64,000 nt of DNA from CAWKKW01 sp963850345 (GCA_963850345.1 CAWKKW010000009.1:620001-684000), one strand, 5' to 3'; shown: positions 31,701 through 40,191, counted from the first letter of the stretch. The notes: generated by a model not told the origin, from the sequence alone. Program-made: numbers and translations.

Positions 31701-34700
31701 GTGCCCACCGCCGCCTTTGCGGATGGCTACAACGTTCCAGATTGCTCGTATCCCGATGCCACCCCGTCCATCGCCAGCGTTCTCGGTGATTCGGTCGGCG
31801 GAGGTGCTGGACCTTACGTCAGCGCTCCTGGAAAGTCCCTGACGATCAACGCTCTCGGCAAGCAGATGGTTCCGAACCAGGCTTACTCCGGACCGTCCGC
31901 GACCGCTGCTCCCTTCAACCAGAAGTACATTCAGCGTAACTATGGCTTCGGCATGTCACAGGGCACTGGTTCCGTCACCATCGGCGGCATCACAGCCATT
32001 GTCACCTCCTGGAGCGATAGTCAGATCGTCGTGAACGTCCCGGCAGGCATACCTTCCTGCTCCGTAGTTAAGGGCTCGTTCGCAAACGCTGCTCCGCTTC
32101 AGAAGCAAGGACCGCGGCCGGCCGGTAACTTCGCGACCTGGCCCACGTACGCAGCTTCTTGCGGTGAGTTGGTTGTCACCGCCGGCAATGGCAAGCAGTC
32201 CGTCGACACCGTCACTGTGACCGTCGGCGGTAAGGCCCCCACATACGTCGCCGGCGAGAATGCGTCTAACACCGCAATTCAGAACGCCATCGACGCAGCC
32301 GCACCTGGCGATCTCATCATCGTCGGACCCGGTACCTACCAGGAAATGCTGCTGATGTGGAAGCCCGTACGCCTCCAGGGTGTCGGCGCCGCCTCAGTCA
32401 CCATCAACGCCAATACACATCCCTCGGGCAAGATGGATCCGTGGCGCAAGAAGGTCGAGTGCCTCTTCGGCATCTCGGTCAACGGTACAGCTATCACCAA
32501 GAACAATCCGTTCGACACCACCAATGCGCAAGGATGCTCATTTGTGGACTCGGTCACCGGCCTCGGCACTCCGCAGGTCGATCCAATTCCGCTCGAGCCA
32601 GTCTCAAGCTGGGATTCCACGCTCAACGGCAACCTGGCCGAACTCCTCCAGGAGCCCACATTGCTGGGTGCCTATGAAGGCGCGGCCATCACGGTACTTG
32701 GTAAGGGTCTCGCCAGCGTCAATGGCGGCACTCGCCAGCACCCGGTTCTCGTCTACGATCCCAATTGCATCGCCAACGGCGTCTGCCGCACGCTCACGGC
32801 AAGCAATGCAGATTGCGCCACCTATCCCAGCAACTTCCTCTGCAACCCGTCGCGGATTGACGGATTCAGCGTTGTCAACAGTTCCCAGGGTGGAGGCGGT
32901 ATCTTCCTCCACGGCTTTAACCACTTCACTGAGGTTTCGAACAACCGCGTTCACAGTAACGCTGGCACTCTCTCTGGCGGCATCACCGTCGGCCAGGCAG
33001 AGTCTCCAGACGGCACCATCGCGGCGAATAACCAGGAACTGCCGTTCCTGTTCAACACGTACGTGAACATCCACAACAACGCAGTCACGCAGAACTCTTC
33101 CTACGGCGATGAAATCAACTCATCGACCACGGAAGCTGCGGGCGGCGTCACCTTCTGCACCGGTTCCGACTACTACCTGTTCAATCAGAACTGGGTGTGC
33201 GGCAACCTGAGCACCGGTGACGGTGGCGGCTTCGTTCACTTCGGCTTGAGCTACGACGGTCAGATCCGGAACAATAAGTTCCTCTTCAACCAGACCAATA
33301 ACATTACCCTGCCCACCAATGGCGGCGGTCTCGCGGTCATCGGCGCACCACCCGACGGACCGGTTTGCGAGAACTCCGTGGTTGACGTTGATTGCCCGCC
33401 CAGCCTCTCTGATGGCGTTGGACCGGGCATGGTCATCGACTCCAACCTCATTCAGGGCAACAGCGCTGAAAGTGGTAGCGGTGGCGGCATCCGGCTGCAG
33501 AGCGTCAACGGAACCGAGGTCGCCCGTTTCCCAACTAGACCGGGAAGCTGGTACGACATCACCGTAACCAACAACATCATCACCAACAACGTCGCAGGCT
33601 GGGATGGAGCAGGTATTTCGATGCAGGACGCATTGAACGTCAGCTTCATCAACAACACGGTGGCTTCGAACGATACGACTGCATCTTCGGGCGTGCTCTT
33701 CAATACCCTTGGCGCTCCCAATGCCAACACTCCGCCCCCAACCAACGGTGGAGGCAGCTGCGATCCGACGGTGACACCGAACTGCGATACGGCTGGGACT
33801 CAGGTCATCAGCTCCACGCCCCAACCGGCTGGCCTGGTGACGATGCAGCATACTCCCAACCTGGTCTCGTCCTTGCCGGCAACGATCGACTGCCCGGTGT
33901 GGTATACCGGCGGCGGCCCCAACAATGCCAACGGTACCTGCAGAAAGGTTTCGCTCCCGCTCGTCAGGAACGACATCTTCTGGCAGAACCGCGCATTCAA
34001 CATCAAGGTAGGAGACAGCGGTAGCGGCGCTCTCAGCCAGCAACACCTTGTGACACTCACGCCTTCGCTCAGTCAAACCAAGACCGGCGATTGCGTCAAC
34101 GGTGCGAACTACTGGGATATCGGCGTTCGTGGAGACACGAGCCCGAGTGCGCCAAGTCCTCTGGGCTTCAAGATCAACCCGGCGAACTCGATCCTCACCA
34201 GCACCACTGGGTATGCGGCTTCTAACCAGAGCGGCAATCCGGCGCTGATCGCCCAATACTGCAACGGCTCGCGCGTTCCACCAGAGAACGGTGGGCTCGG
34301 CTATATCGTTCCCCCAGGTATCTCCGATGCAACCACGCCGAACCCGATCTTCAACCTGACTCCGGCAGCCACCGTGGACGAAGGTAACAACTGGATCAAC
34401 ATGGCCTTCGGTCCTCTGTCGCTGATGAACCAGATCTCGAACACCGAGATCAGCAACTACTCCATCGCAGCCGGTTCGCCTGCGATCAACACCGGAGTCG
34501 CCACCGGCGCTCCGAATCACGACTACTTCGGCACGAAGCGGCCCCAGGGTACCGGGTACGACATCGGAGCAGTCGAGTTCGTGTCGGCCCCGCTCGCAGT
34601 GGTCAACGTAACGGGTGGACCGCTGGCATTCGGAAATGTGGCCGTCAACACGACTTCGGCTGCACAGACTCTCACGCTGCATAACACCGGTAACGTTGCC

Positions 34701-35300
34701 TTCACGGGCGGCGTGGTAACTGTAACGGCTCCGTTTGCTCAACTCGGTGGCAGCTGCACCGGGACTCTGGCCCCTGCCGCCACTTGCACCATCACGGTGG
34801 TCTTCAAGCCAACCGCGTTGGGACCTGCATCTGGCACAGCAACCATCACCGGTAGCGTGATTGTCACAGGCTCGCCTGTAGCTCTTACGGGAACCGGCAT
34901 AGCCGCCGTCACCAGCGCGACCCTCACGCCAGTGACGTTCACTTACGCCGCCAAGACGAGAAATTGCCCTGGCACCGGACTTGGAGCTCTAGCCTGCTTA
35001 CTGGATCAGGCTCAGACCTTCACCCTGACCAATACCGGCAACGTAACCTTGACGGGCCTTGGCGCTTCAACCATCGGTGGCTTGAACGCGAATGAGTACG
35101 CACTTGTTCCGTTGCTCACTACCTGCGGCACGTCGGGACTCGTCCAGACGGTCAACCTTGCTCCGAACGCAACTTGCAACATCTCGGTGCAATTCAAACC
35201 ACTCACCGCATTCCCAACCGGTGTAAAGACGGGAACTATCTCGATCACCGCTGGAGCTGCGGGAGTGAAAACCTCCACCTTGACTGGTACTGCAAACTGA
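25734..35300 (+). CDS. Giant secreted protein: cupredoxin-like, SdrD-B-like, beta-helix and Ig-like (HYDIN/ASPM) domains
   Basis: 3188 residues. The ATG at 25734 is preferred over 25728 because AGGAG sits 6 nt upstream. After a signal peptide (LLLGASTSFGQ) come two cupredoxin-like domains (to about residue 430) without obvious copper ligands. A cadherin/Big-like domain follows (LNADGTFTYTANSG). Then come several SdrD-B-like repeats (EPGLGGFELRLFDAAG, DLNGDGVSQPDEPG) and Gly-rich tandem units (GGSGYTSVPNVTI). A right-handed beta-helix region is centred near residues 2180-2650 (PGTYQEMLLMWKPVRLQGVG). Two ASPM/HYDIN-type domains end it (LAFGNVAVNTTSAAQTLTL, VTLTGLGASTI). Probably extracellular or cell-surface, acting as a scaffold for the two upstream oxidases. 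Confidence 0.82.
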   Translation: MRSNYLKTALKTAVFAVTLLLGASTSFGQVVNLTAGSTTTALPDGQSVPMWGYSCSDAGTGGASCAASNPSAGGGWSPVVITTAPGKLTINLTNNLSFAGSGVKVPTSIVIVGQVGGGLGAPPTKVASPAHTGSTVSWPTPGSGQFTPPPQAEGRVQSFATQVEAGAGPATLTWTGLKPGTYLIESGTHPSIQGPMGLYGVLVVTTAPSGSPGLAYPAAGNAAAVSYGSEVPLVLSEIDPVQNAAVDAAVRTSGFNELTVWSGQPGGCGNPTSSTYQTCYPPAVNYDPRYYLINGVSLDKSNLSRSLFTSTPATPATGGLLVRFVNAGLRMHVPSIVGATTGNASPATPGFALIAEDGNLLPGTPRIQSEVFLAAGKTYDVLINPPTGTATLPVFDRQLSLSTNNRRDGGMQAYIGLNGASAPTAGQLSATANPDSYFLVPGNTLTVSDISKGVIANDVGVYGVKVVSGGTGGSLNLNADGTFTYTANSGTTSDMFTYCGNGATAGPACATVNLAAAPIESASGITLANHSYTSSVATFIQVGSPGILVGAVDAKNYPLTVDVSSISAQGGMSVQAAPAGGFTATASSPGTYTFTYKAKNSQGIQSANSATVSVTFPTPSGLKVHVYDAPLFQQGTLASIGDYRWIIEEDRTFNINPTTENAGTGTVPDLGTNFHTSYMPIVAAGCTGALSCESGQTVYDPTTKQHKPAVCDVGDGACRIDAAQQTMVDPSQVVLDPKKRYYISIIPGDAANSFTAGGGGATSGTGNVKQVGTTVTVTVPPGGSGLVVGDQVTINGSSVASANGTFLVTGVTDTSFTYTTVSSCAAPSTCTASGVSFGHQFDIAADCGVYSTSGPTAANWTPGTGTCGHGMSGASIPAGATAVNIPTEETPFPTAKIAVFVFEDDSPLNGENDVHGGTDTQGTSREPGLGGFELRLFDAAGGTGDSTGQMTYDMFNYPLSNSLAGTTDQLTGLNACPITTNADGLVGMIVTCPHFESDGKTVSPLAGQAVIANMMPGRYGVQADEGADRLGRGEEWLQTNTLDGQKSHDAFIKVGGPAYFQEFGPAGFHVSIGFANPKIINDRLAPYCAAAKTAATPNPCGNTIKGIITDMHQSRTPDQRLYSSGSRQALSFTQCYVSFGDPDDDDIAFTKCNPDGTFTLTGVPDGSWRLTLFDQWNDQIVDGLSTPVAVAGGKTLDMGQIAVQQWHTNIYTRTYIDLNGDGVSQPDEPGAALVVVNNRFRDGSYSNFNNADLDGYAAYNEIFPLFNWYVIETDTTRYKQTGVHVVYDAGGPVDGTSGGADSNIASNLASTNETYPLPSDLRFPGSFYCSTADCSDSNFGKGTTPGGGSGGSTGRVDPPWITSEAWQGFIGSSEFVEFGKKPFAPGENGGIHGEVIYASTRPFDDPALLIHTSWTPDVPNVTINLYQEGTAPDGTKSLKLVDTTVTSSWDNWAQGFRGSSAPNALSSITLSKPGAGYGPVTSVALSTGGSGYTSVPNVTIYGGGSGATATATVTGGVVTALTLKTPGLGYVNPTVVIDAPANGTQATATASAAAPPAVAIDAPPVGGTQAVGKAVLNADGGVSSVNIVNGGSGYTAAPNVTFTATVGSGATGLASVTTGTAKIPNMNCPGLDQTSPFFFTLKNSTQFLDPNSSALPYNSAYKCYDGLSTFNQVQPAPYDGAYQFPSVTSRDANGKPVGTNCNICQPNTATDNKDWYYGTPMLPAGKYVVEMILPNGYELVKEEDKNILIGDNYIAPVTQQFGGIGSIFILPDQAEVASEYNPNNAQNSTNNLGVYSEPIAEGDTGSIEMKWPCVGQARIVPDYISLFPGSQQAAPFAGATRNLCDRKEVVLGNETSALAKFWVFSSTHVAAHFTGIMLDDLSSEFDPFSPQFGEKFAIPNVPVSLKDQNGIEIFRTYTDQWGIFNGLNYSTWEVNPPNPTGYAPTMMVACMNDPGTGVTPDPQFNPNYSQFCYEIPFMPGQTQYMDTPVVPTAAFADGYNVPDCSYPDATPSIASVLGDSVGGGAGPYVSAPGKSLTINALGKQMVPNQAYSGPSATAAPFNQKYIQRNYGFGMSQGTGSVTIGGITAIVTSWSDSQIVVNVPAGIPSCSVVKGSFANAAPLQKQGPRPAGNFATWPTYAASCGELVVTAGNGKQSVDTVTVTVGGKAPTYVAGENASNTAIQNAIDAAAPGDLIIVGPGTYQEMLLMWKPVRLQGVGAASVTINANTHPSGKMDPWRKKVECLFGISVNGTAITKNNPFDTTNAQGCSFVDSVTGLGTPQVDPIPLEPVSSWDSTLNGNLAELLQEPTLLGAYEGAAITVLGKGLASVNGGTRQHPVLVYDPNCIANGVCRTLTASNADCATYPSNFLCNPSRIDGFSVVNSSQGGGGIFLHGFNHFTEVSNNRVHSNAGTLSGGITVGQAESPDGTIAANNQELPFLFNTYVNIHNNAVTQNSSYGDEINSSTTEAAGGVTFCTGSDYYLFNQNWVCGNLSTGDGGGFVHFGLSYDGQIRNNKFLFNQTNNITLPTNGGGLAVIGAPPDGPVCENSVVDVDCPPSLSDGVGPGMVIDSNLIQGNSAESGSGGGIRLQSVNGTEVARFPTRPGSWYDITVTNNIITNNVAGWDGAGISMQDALNVSFINNTVASNDTTASSGVLFNTLGAPNANTPPPTNGGGSCDPTVTPNCDTAGTQVISSTPQPAGLVTMQHTPNLVSSLPATIDCPVWYTGGGPNNANGTCRKVSLPLVRNDIFWQNRAFNIKVGDSGSGALSQQHLVTLTPSLSQTKTGDCVNGANYWDIGVRGDTSPSAPSPLGFKINPANSILTSTTGYAASNQSGNPALIAQYCNGSRVPPENGGLGYIVPPGISDATTPNPIFNLTPAATVDEGNNWINMAFGPLSLMNQISNTEISNYSIAAGSPAINTGVATGAPNHDYFGTKRPQGTGYDIGAVEFVSAPLAVVNVTGGPLAFGNVAVNTTSAAQTLTLHNTGNVAFTGGVVTVTAPFAQLGGSCTGTLAPAATCTITVVFKPTALGPASGTATITGSVIVTGSPVALTGTGIAAVTSATLTPVTFTYAAKTRNCPGTGLGALACLLDQAQTFTLTNTGNVTLTGLGASTIGGLNANEYALVPLLTTCGTSGLVQTVNLAPNATCNISVQFKPLTAFPTGVKTGTISITAGAAGVKTSTLTGTAN

Positions 35301-35323
35301 CCTGTAACTCGCTACAAACGGCG

Positions 35324-35355
35324 GCTGCCCGCGAATTTACTTCGCGGGCAGCTTT
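35324..35355 (+). terminator. Intrinsic terminator after the giant gene
   Basis: A perfect 12-bp stem pairs GCTGCCCGCGAA (35324-35335) with TTCGCGGGCAGC (35341-35352) over a 5-nt loop, followed by only three T residues. It may be a partial terminator that lowers expression of the genes after it. Confidence 0.65.
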
Positions 35356-35401
35356 CCCGTAAACCGGCTTACTCCGATCTTAGTAATACGTGGTGACTTA
35401 G

Positions 35402-35914
35402 ATGAAATTGACCAACCGATCTCGCCTGATCAACTCCCTGCTCGCGGCTACTGTCCTGCTCTCGGCGGCCTCTGCACAACAGACCGCCGGCACCCAACAG
35501 CCTCGCCCCATTCCTGCTCTGCTGAGCGGGCACAAGGTTTCTCCGTACCACTCCACCGGCCTGCAACCCAAGGCCAGGGCCTTCTACCAGTCCAAGTGGG
35601 GCATCGAGCCGGTTGCGGTCAAGGAAGTCTCCTCCGGCACCATGATCAAGTTCACCTATCGGGTCTACGACGCAGTCAAGGCCAAAACCCTGAACGACGT
35701 TAAGATCACTCCCTACCTCATCGAGCCGAAGGCCCATGTGCGCCTGGTGATTCCGCAGATGGAAAACGTTGGCCAACTGCGTCAGACTGCCCCACCGGAA
35801 AACGGCAACATCTACTGGATGGTCTTCTCGAACAAGGGCGGCTACGTGAAGAGCGGCGCTCACGTCGACGTTGTCATCGGCGGCTTTCATGCCAACGGCC
35901 TGGTGGTCGAGTAA
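35402..35914 (+). CDS. Small secreted protein of unknown function in the multicopper-oxidase cluster
   Basis: 170 residues. The signal peptide (LLAATVLLSAASAQQ) is followed by a compact domain: AFYQSKWGIEPVAVKEVSSG, MIKFTYRVYDAVKA, YLIEPKAHVRLVIPQMENVG and GAHVDVVIGGFHANGLVVE. No Cys is present in the mature part, so no copper site is evident apart from scattered His and Met. I do not recognise the family. It sits between the giant protein and the foldase and probably belongs to the same export or assembly unit. Confidence 0.75.
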   Translation: MKLTNRSRLINSLLAATVLLSAASAQQTAGTQQPRPIPALLSGHKVSPYHSTGLQPKARAFYQSKWGIEPVAVKEVSSGTMIKFTYRVYDAVKAKTLNDVKITPYLIEPKAHVRLVIPQMENVGQLRQTAPPENGNIYWMVFSNKGGYVKSGAHVDVVIGGFHANGLVVE

Positions 35915-36000
35915 CTCCGCCTTAGTTCAATAGTGTTAGGAAATACAACACCGTTCTGGCGTAAAACTTGTCATAATTGCCACACCCAAAGGAGTACCTC

Positions 36001-37224
36001 ATGCGTCTTGGTTGCCTTACCGCACTACTGCTTGCGACCGTCGCCGTCGCTCAAGCTGCCGAAAATGTGACTCCGAAATCCGCACCGGCCTCAGGCGGAG
36101 CACCCCAGCCAGTGAACACTGCCCAGGCGGGAGCGATGCCAAAGCCTGCAGCTCCGGCTGCTTCGGGCGATGCCAAGCTGTCGCCGAACGATCCCGTCAT
36201 CGTGGTGGCCGGACTCTGTGACCCCGTCGCCGCTGCTCCGGCGAAACACAAGACCCGCATGCCCTGCAAAACTGTCATTACGCGCGCGCAGTTCGATGCA
36301 CTCGCCGATGCCATCCAACCTCACATGGATCCGGTATCGAAGGCACAACTGGCCGCTTCCTATCCGCAGCTTCTTCTCATGCAGCGCGAGTTCCGCCGCC
36401 GCTCCCTGGACAACGACGTCAAGGTCAAGCAGATGATCGCGTTTGCCAAGCTGCGTGCTGAGGCCGATGAGGCCGAGAAAGCGCTCAAGGTGCAGGCGGG
36501 CGTCGTTCCGGAGTCTGAGATTCAGCGCTACTACAACGAGAATCTGAAGCAATACGAGCAGACCGAACTGCTGCGCCTCTACATTCCCTATGCTCAGAAT
36601 GACAAGCAGGGTGCTCACCATCAGCAGGGCCCCATGAACACCAATGAGCCCGGCAAGGGCGACGATGCGGCCCGCCCGCTCGCGGACTCGCTGCACGATC
36701 GCGCTGTTGCTGGCGAAAACTTCGACAACCTTCAGGTCGAGGCGTATCGCGTCGCCGGCCTCACCAGCACTCCGCCCGACACCAACATCGGCAAACACAC
36801 CGCTGACGATATGTCGGAAGATCATCGCAAGCTCATCTCGATGGCCGTCGGCGAAGTCTCGTCTGTCATGAAGGGGCCGAACGGTTATTACATCTACAAA
36901 GTGCTATCGAAAGATACACGGCCTCTCGACAAGGTGCACGCTGAGATCAACTCCGCGCTCACCCAGGTGAAGATTGCGGCGTTCAAAAAGCAGATGGACC
37001 TTTCGGTGCACACGCAGTTCAACTCCGACTACTTCCTTACCGATCCCCTCACCGTCAACGCAGCCATTCCGACCGGCAATGTACTCGGTCAGAGTGCGAA
37101 AGCATTCGCCGCTCGCGGAGGTCGTGGCAGTCTTCGCCGCACTGTGCCGGCGCAGGTTATGCCCGCAGCTTTGAGCCCGGCTGCGGCCGCAGCCCCGGCA
37201 CCAGGCCGCGGCGCCGCTCGCTAA
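36001..37224 (+). CDS. SurA/PpiC-type peptidyl-prolyl isomerase (periplasmic foldase)
   Basis: 407 residues from the ATG at 36001, which has AAAGGAG 7 nt upstream. Signal peptide to about residue 19 (VAVAQAA). A Pro/Ala-rich linker is followed by a SurA-like N-terminal chaperone part (VITRAQFDALADAIQ, RREFRRRSLDNDVKVKQMI). The C-terminal half contains a parvulin-like domain (DDMSEDHRKLISMAVGEVSSVMKGPNGYYIYKVLSK). It ends in a low-complexity Pro/Ala/Arg tail. Foldases of this type assist exported proteins. As the last gene of the cluster, it probably helps fold the oxidases and the giant protein. The known Leptothrix mof operon also pairs a multicopper oxidase with a peptidyl-prolyl isomerase. 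Confidence 0.8.
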   Translation: MRLGCLTALLLATVAVAQAAENVTPKSAPASGGAPQPVNTAQAGAMPKPAAPAASGDAKLSPNDPVIVVAGLCDPVAAAPAKHKTRMPCKTVITRAQFDALADAIQPHMDPVSKAQLAASYPQLLLMQREFRRRSLDNDVKVKQMIAFAKLRAEADEAEKALKVQAGVVPESEIQRYYNENLKQYEQTELLRLYIPYAQNDKQGAHHQQGPMNTNEPGKGDDAARPLADSLHDRAVAGENFDNLQVEAYRVAGLTSTPPDTNIGKHTADDMSEDHRKLISMAVGEVSSVMKGPNGYYIYKVLSKDTRPLDKVHAEINSALTQVKIAAFKKQMDLSVHTQFNSDYFLTDPLTVNAAIPTGNVLGQSAKAFAARGGRGSLRRTVPAQVMPAALSPAAAAAPAPGRGAAR

Positions 37225-37243
37225 AACTTGAAATCTGCACCGA

Positions 37244-37280
37244 GGGGAGCACGCTTCATGCGTGCTCCCCATTTCGTTTT
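37244..37280 (+). terminator. Intrinsic terminator closing the multicopper-oxidase cluster
   Basis: A perfect 11-bp stem pairs GGGGAGCACGC (37244-37254) with GCGTGCTCCCC (37260-37270) over a 5-nt loop and is followed by ATTTCGTTTT. It lies 20 bp after the foldase stop. Confidence 0.88.
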
Positions 37281-37559
37281 GGCCTAAACCCCGCCCTCGC
37301 CCAAACGCGACGTGCTATTCCTTGCTGCGCAACCTGCTACCGACCTGCTCGGGCAGCATGATTCTGCATGCAAACACGCTGCACCTTCTCCATCCCAAAC
37401 ACGTGTCTTCATGCGCCAAGGCTACAAACAATCCAGTCTCCAAAGTGGTTGTAAACATTGAAGATCGGCCGGATACCCCACAGCAGAATTCGTATCTATA
37501 GTTGTATTGATTTGCGGGCATACCGGACTAATACTGCAACTGGTTTCCAGGAGTCAGTC

Positions 37560-38063
37560 TTGAAAAAAACTATGCTCGCCCTCACTCTGTTCCTGAGCCC
37601 TGCTCTCCTGGCTCAGTCTGTTGGACTCTCTGCCAAGACCAGTAAAATCAAGGTGCAGTCGCAGTCCTCCAGTTCCCAGTCCACCGCGCCGCGCCCGACC
37701 CCGCAGCCTGTGCCGATTTTGATCGGACATCCCGCGCCTCCTGTAAGCAATCCTTACAGCTCCAACTCCTCAAATCTCAGTGATGCCAAGACGGCTCCCA
37801 AAGTGGGCGGTTACCCAGCCACTTCGCAGAACATCGTCTATCAAAACGGAGCAGCGGTCTATATGAGTTTCTCCTTCAGCGGAGCGTCGCGATCCGCCAT
37901 CGTTGCCGCAATCCAACAGCAATATGGTCCGCCTACCAGCGGCGCGTCCTTGGGAAGTTCCATGCAGCGTTGGACGGTAGGGCCCAACGTAATCCAGATA
38001 AGCGGCGACGGCACCCCGGGCCTGGTTATTGCCAGCCAAGCCTATCTCACTAACCATCAGTAA
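37560..38063 (+). CDS. Small secreted protein of unknown function, TTG start
   Basis: 167 residues. A TTG at 37560 begins (M)KKTMLALTLFLSPALLAQS, a normal signal peptide, and CAGGAG lies about 6 nt upstream. The next ATG, at 37572, would lose the two Lys residues. The mature part has a Ser/Pro-rich linker, then a small domain (NIVYQNGAAVYMSFSFSGAS, AIVAAIQQQYGPPTS, RWTVGPNVIQISGDG). Not recognised. It is preceded by about 335 bp that hold only the terminator at 37244-37280. Confidence 0.7.
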   Translation: MKKTMLALTLFLSPALLAQSVGLSAKTSKIKVQSQSSSSQSTAPRPTPQPVPILIGHPAPPVSNPYSSNSSNLSDAKTAPKVGGYPATSQNIVYQNGAAVYMSFSFSGASRSAIVAAIQQQYGPPTSGASLGSSMQRWTVGPNVIQISGDGTPGLVIASQAYLTNHQ

Positions 38064-38085
38064 TTGCCTGTAACGCCTCGCAATC

Positions 38086-38123
38086 GTGCGCCCCGCCGTA
38101 TTCCTGTTAAAGGCGGGGCGCAC
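38086..38123. terminator. Long perfect hairpin after the 37560 gene
   Basis: GTGCGCCCCGCC (38086-38097) pairs perfectly with GGCGGGGCGCAC (38112-38123) over a 14-nt loop, 22 bp after the stop. No T-run follows. A 3' stabilising hairpin or a factor-assisted terminator is likely. The remaining sequence up to 38368 shows nothing else. Confidence 0.55.
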
Positions 38124-38368
38124 ATGCCGCCAGATACAATCACGCTTTCGTCTCGCAACCATCCCCGCAATACACTCCGCCATACATCCCACAACAAAGG
38201 CATTGACCCGCGCCTTCCGCCTCATGTAGCTTTCTGCCACACCCCATGTACGTCACGTATCAGTGAACGACAGCGTTGCCGAGAGTTAGCGGCTCTCACC
38301 AGGAGAAATCTGCCCAGGGGAGGGAAGCGCCCGACCTCGAAGATCCGCGGAAAGGATACGCAGCACCG

Positions 38369-40120
38369 ATGTATCACTCGACGCTATGGTCGCGCCGCCG
38401 TTTGCTGCGTACCGTTCCCGCCCTGCTTGCGCCAGCCCTTCTTCCCAACAGCGTAAGCGGTCTGCTCGTACCCGCTCATCCGGTGACTCCGTTTTCGCGC
38501 TTTACCGACGTCGCGCTCGCATCCGGCCTCACTCGTCCCATGCTCTTTGGCCATCCCAGCCACGTCACCTACGTGATCGAGAACATGGGCGGGGGCTGCG
38601 CCTTCTTTGACTACGACAACGATGGCTGGATGGATATCTTTTTGCTCTGCGGCAGACGCCTGGACAGCGTGCCGGAAGGCGCAAGCAATCGCCTCTATCA
38701 CAACAATCGCGACGGCACCTTCAGCGACGTCACGGAGAAGGCCGGCCTGCTGCGCTCCGGGTGGGCCAATGGTCTCTGCATCGGCGACTACAACAACGAT
38801 GGCTTCGAAGACCTCTTCCTTACGTACTACGGTCAGAACGTTCTTTATCGTAACAATGGCGATGGCACATTCATGGATGTCACCGCCGCAGCCGGCCTCT
38901 CTTATCCGCACGCGCGATTCGGTGCGGGTTGCACCTTCGTCCAGACGACGCGCAACGGCCTGCTCGACTTATTTGTCTCTAACTATGTCGAATTCGATCC
39001 CGATCTTGCGCCCAAGCCATCGCTCCACATGATGAACTGCAACTACGAAGGCGTCGCGGTCAACTGCCTGCCGCGCGCCTACACAGCCCCGGCGCATTGC
39101 CTATATCGTAACAACGGCGATGGCACGTTCACGGATGTATCGAAGGAATCCGGCGTTGCCGCTCTGCGTGACTCGTACGGCCTATCGGTCGTCGCCTTCG
39201 ACGCCGACGAAGATGGTTGGCAGGACATCTTCGTCGCCTGCGATTCTTCCCCGAGCATGCTGCTGCTCAACAATCACGACGGCACCTTCCGCGAAGAGGC
39301 TTTCGCACGCGGTGTCGCCGTAAGCGCCGAGGGCATGGAGATCGGCGGCATGGGCACCGCCGTCGGCGATTACGATCTTGACGGTCACCTCGACTTGCTC
39401 AAGACACACTTCATCAATCAATCCACAGGCCTCTATCGCGGCAATGGCAAAGGCGATTTCGAAGACGTTTCCTATCGTGCTGGACTTGCCAGCGAACATC
39501 GCTTCATCTGCTGGGGTGTCGGTCTGGCCGACTTTGATAACGATGGCAACCCGGACATCCTCGTCGTCAACGGCACCGTGTATCCCGAACTCGAATCGCT
39601 CTTTGCCAAGTACCCCTCACGCGGGCCGCGCTTGCTCTTTCGCAACCTCGGCAACGGAACCCTGGTTCCCTTGCTCGATGACGCGGGTCCCGGCATTTCT
39701 ACGCCGCACCTCAGTCGAGGCTGCGCGTTCGGCGACTTCGACAATGACGGCGACCTTGATGTTCTCATCCTGAATGCGAATGAGCCACCTTCGTTGTTAC
39801 GAAACGATTCACCACCCGGTCGCCACTGGCTTAAGGTGCGGCTCGAAGGGACCCGCAGTAACCGCAGCGCTATCGGGGCGCGCGTACTGGCCCGCTACGG
39901 CGGGAAAGTTCAGGCGCAATGTGTCACCAGCCAGAGCAGCTATCTCTCGTCGAACGACCCGCGGCTTCACTTTGGTCTCGGTGCCGCGGCCGCCGCCGAT
40001 CTGGAGGTCTATTGGCCCAGCGGCCTCAAGGAAACCTACCTCGGCTTGGCCGCCAATCGCCTCGTTCATATTCGCGAAGCCCAAGGTATCGTGAAATCGT
40101 CGACCCTCAGCAACACCTGA
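38369..40120 (+). CDS. CRTAC1-like protein with FG-GAP/VCBS repeats and ASPIC/UnbV domain, Tat-type signal
   Basis: 583 residues from the ATG at 38369. The N-terminus SRRRLLRTVPALLAPALLP resembles a twin-arginine signal. At least six calcium-binding-like FG-GAP blocks follow (DYDNDGWMDIFL, DYNNDGFEDLFL, DADEDGWQDIFV, DYDLDGHLDLL, DFDNDGNPDILV, DFDNDGDLDVLIL), predicting a beta-propeller. The end carries the ASPIC/UnbV domain (AIGARVLARYGGKVQAQ, RLHFGLGAAAAADLEVYWPSG). Such proteins are common in Acidobacteriota, often near TPR proteins, and their role is unknown. Translation from the ATG at 38276 would remove the signal from the N-terminus and is not preferred. Confidence 0.85.
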   Translation: MYHSTLWSRRRLLRTVPALLAPALLPNSVSGLLVPAHPVTPFSRFTDVALASGLTRPMLFGHPSHVTYVIENMGGGCAFFDYDNDGWMDIFLLCGRRLDSVPEGASNRLYHNNRDGTFSDVTEKAGLLRSGWANGLCIGDYNNDGFEDLFLTYYGQNVLYRNNGDGTFMDVTAAAGLSYPHARFGAGCTFVQTTRNGLLDLFVSNYVEFDPDLAPKPSLHMMNCNYEGVAVNCLPRAYTAPAHCLYRNNGDGTFTDVSKESGVAALRDSYGLSVVAFDADEDGWQDIFVACDSSPSMLLLNNHDGTFREEAFARGVAVSAEGMEIGGMGTAVGDYDLDGHLDLLKTHFINQSTGLYRGNGKGDFEDVSYRAGLASEHRFICWGVGLADFDNDGNPDILVVNGTVYPELESLFAKYPSRGPRLLFRNLGNGTLVPLLDDAGPGISTPHLSRGCAFGDFDNDGDLDVLILNANEPPSLLRNDSPPGRHWLKVRLEGTRSNRSAIGARVLARYGGKVQAQCVTSQSSYLSSNDPRLHFGLGAAAAADLEVYWPSGLKETYLGLAANRLVHIREAQGIVKSSTLSNT

Positions 40121-40191
40121 ATTTCTCCGAAGATTGGCTCAGTGGCACAGTGCCCGCTCCCCCGATATGCTTCTTGTGAGGAGTTGTCCAC

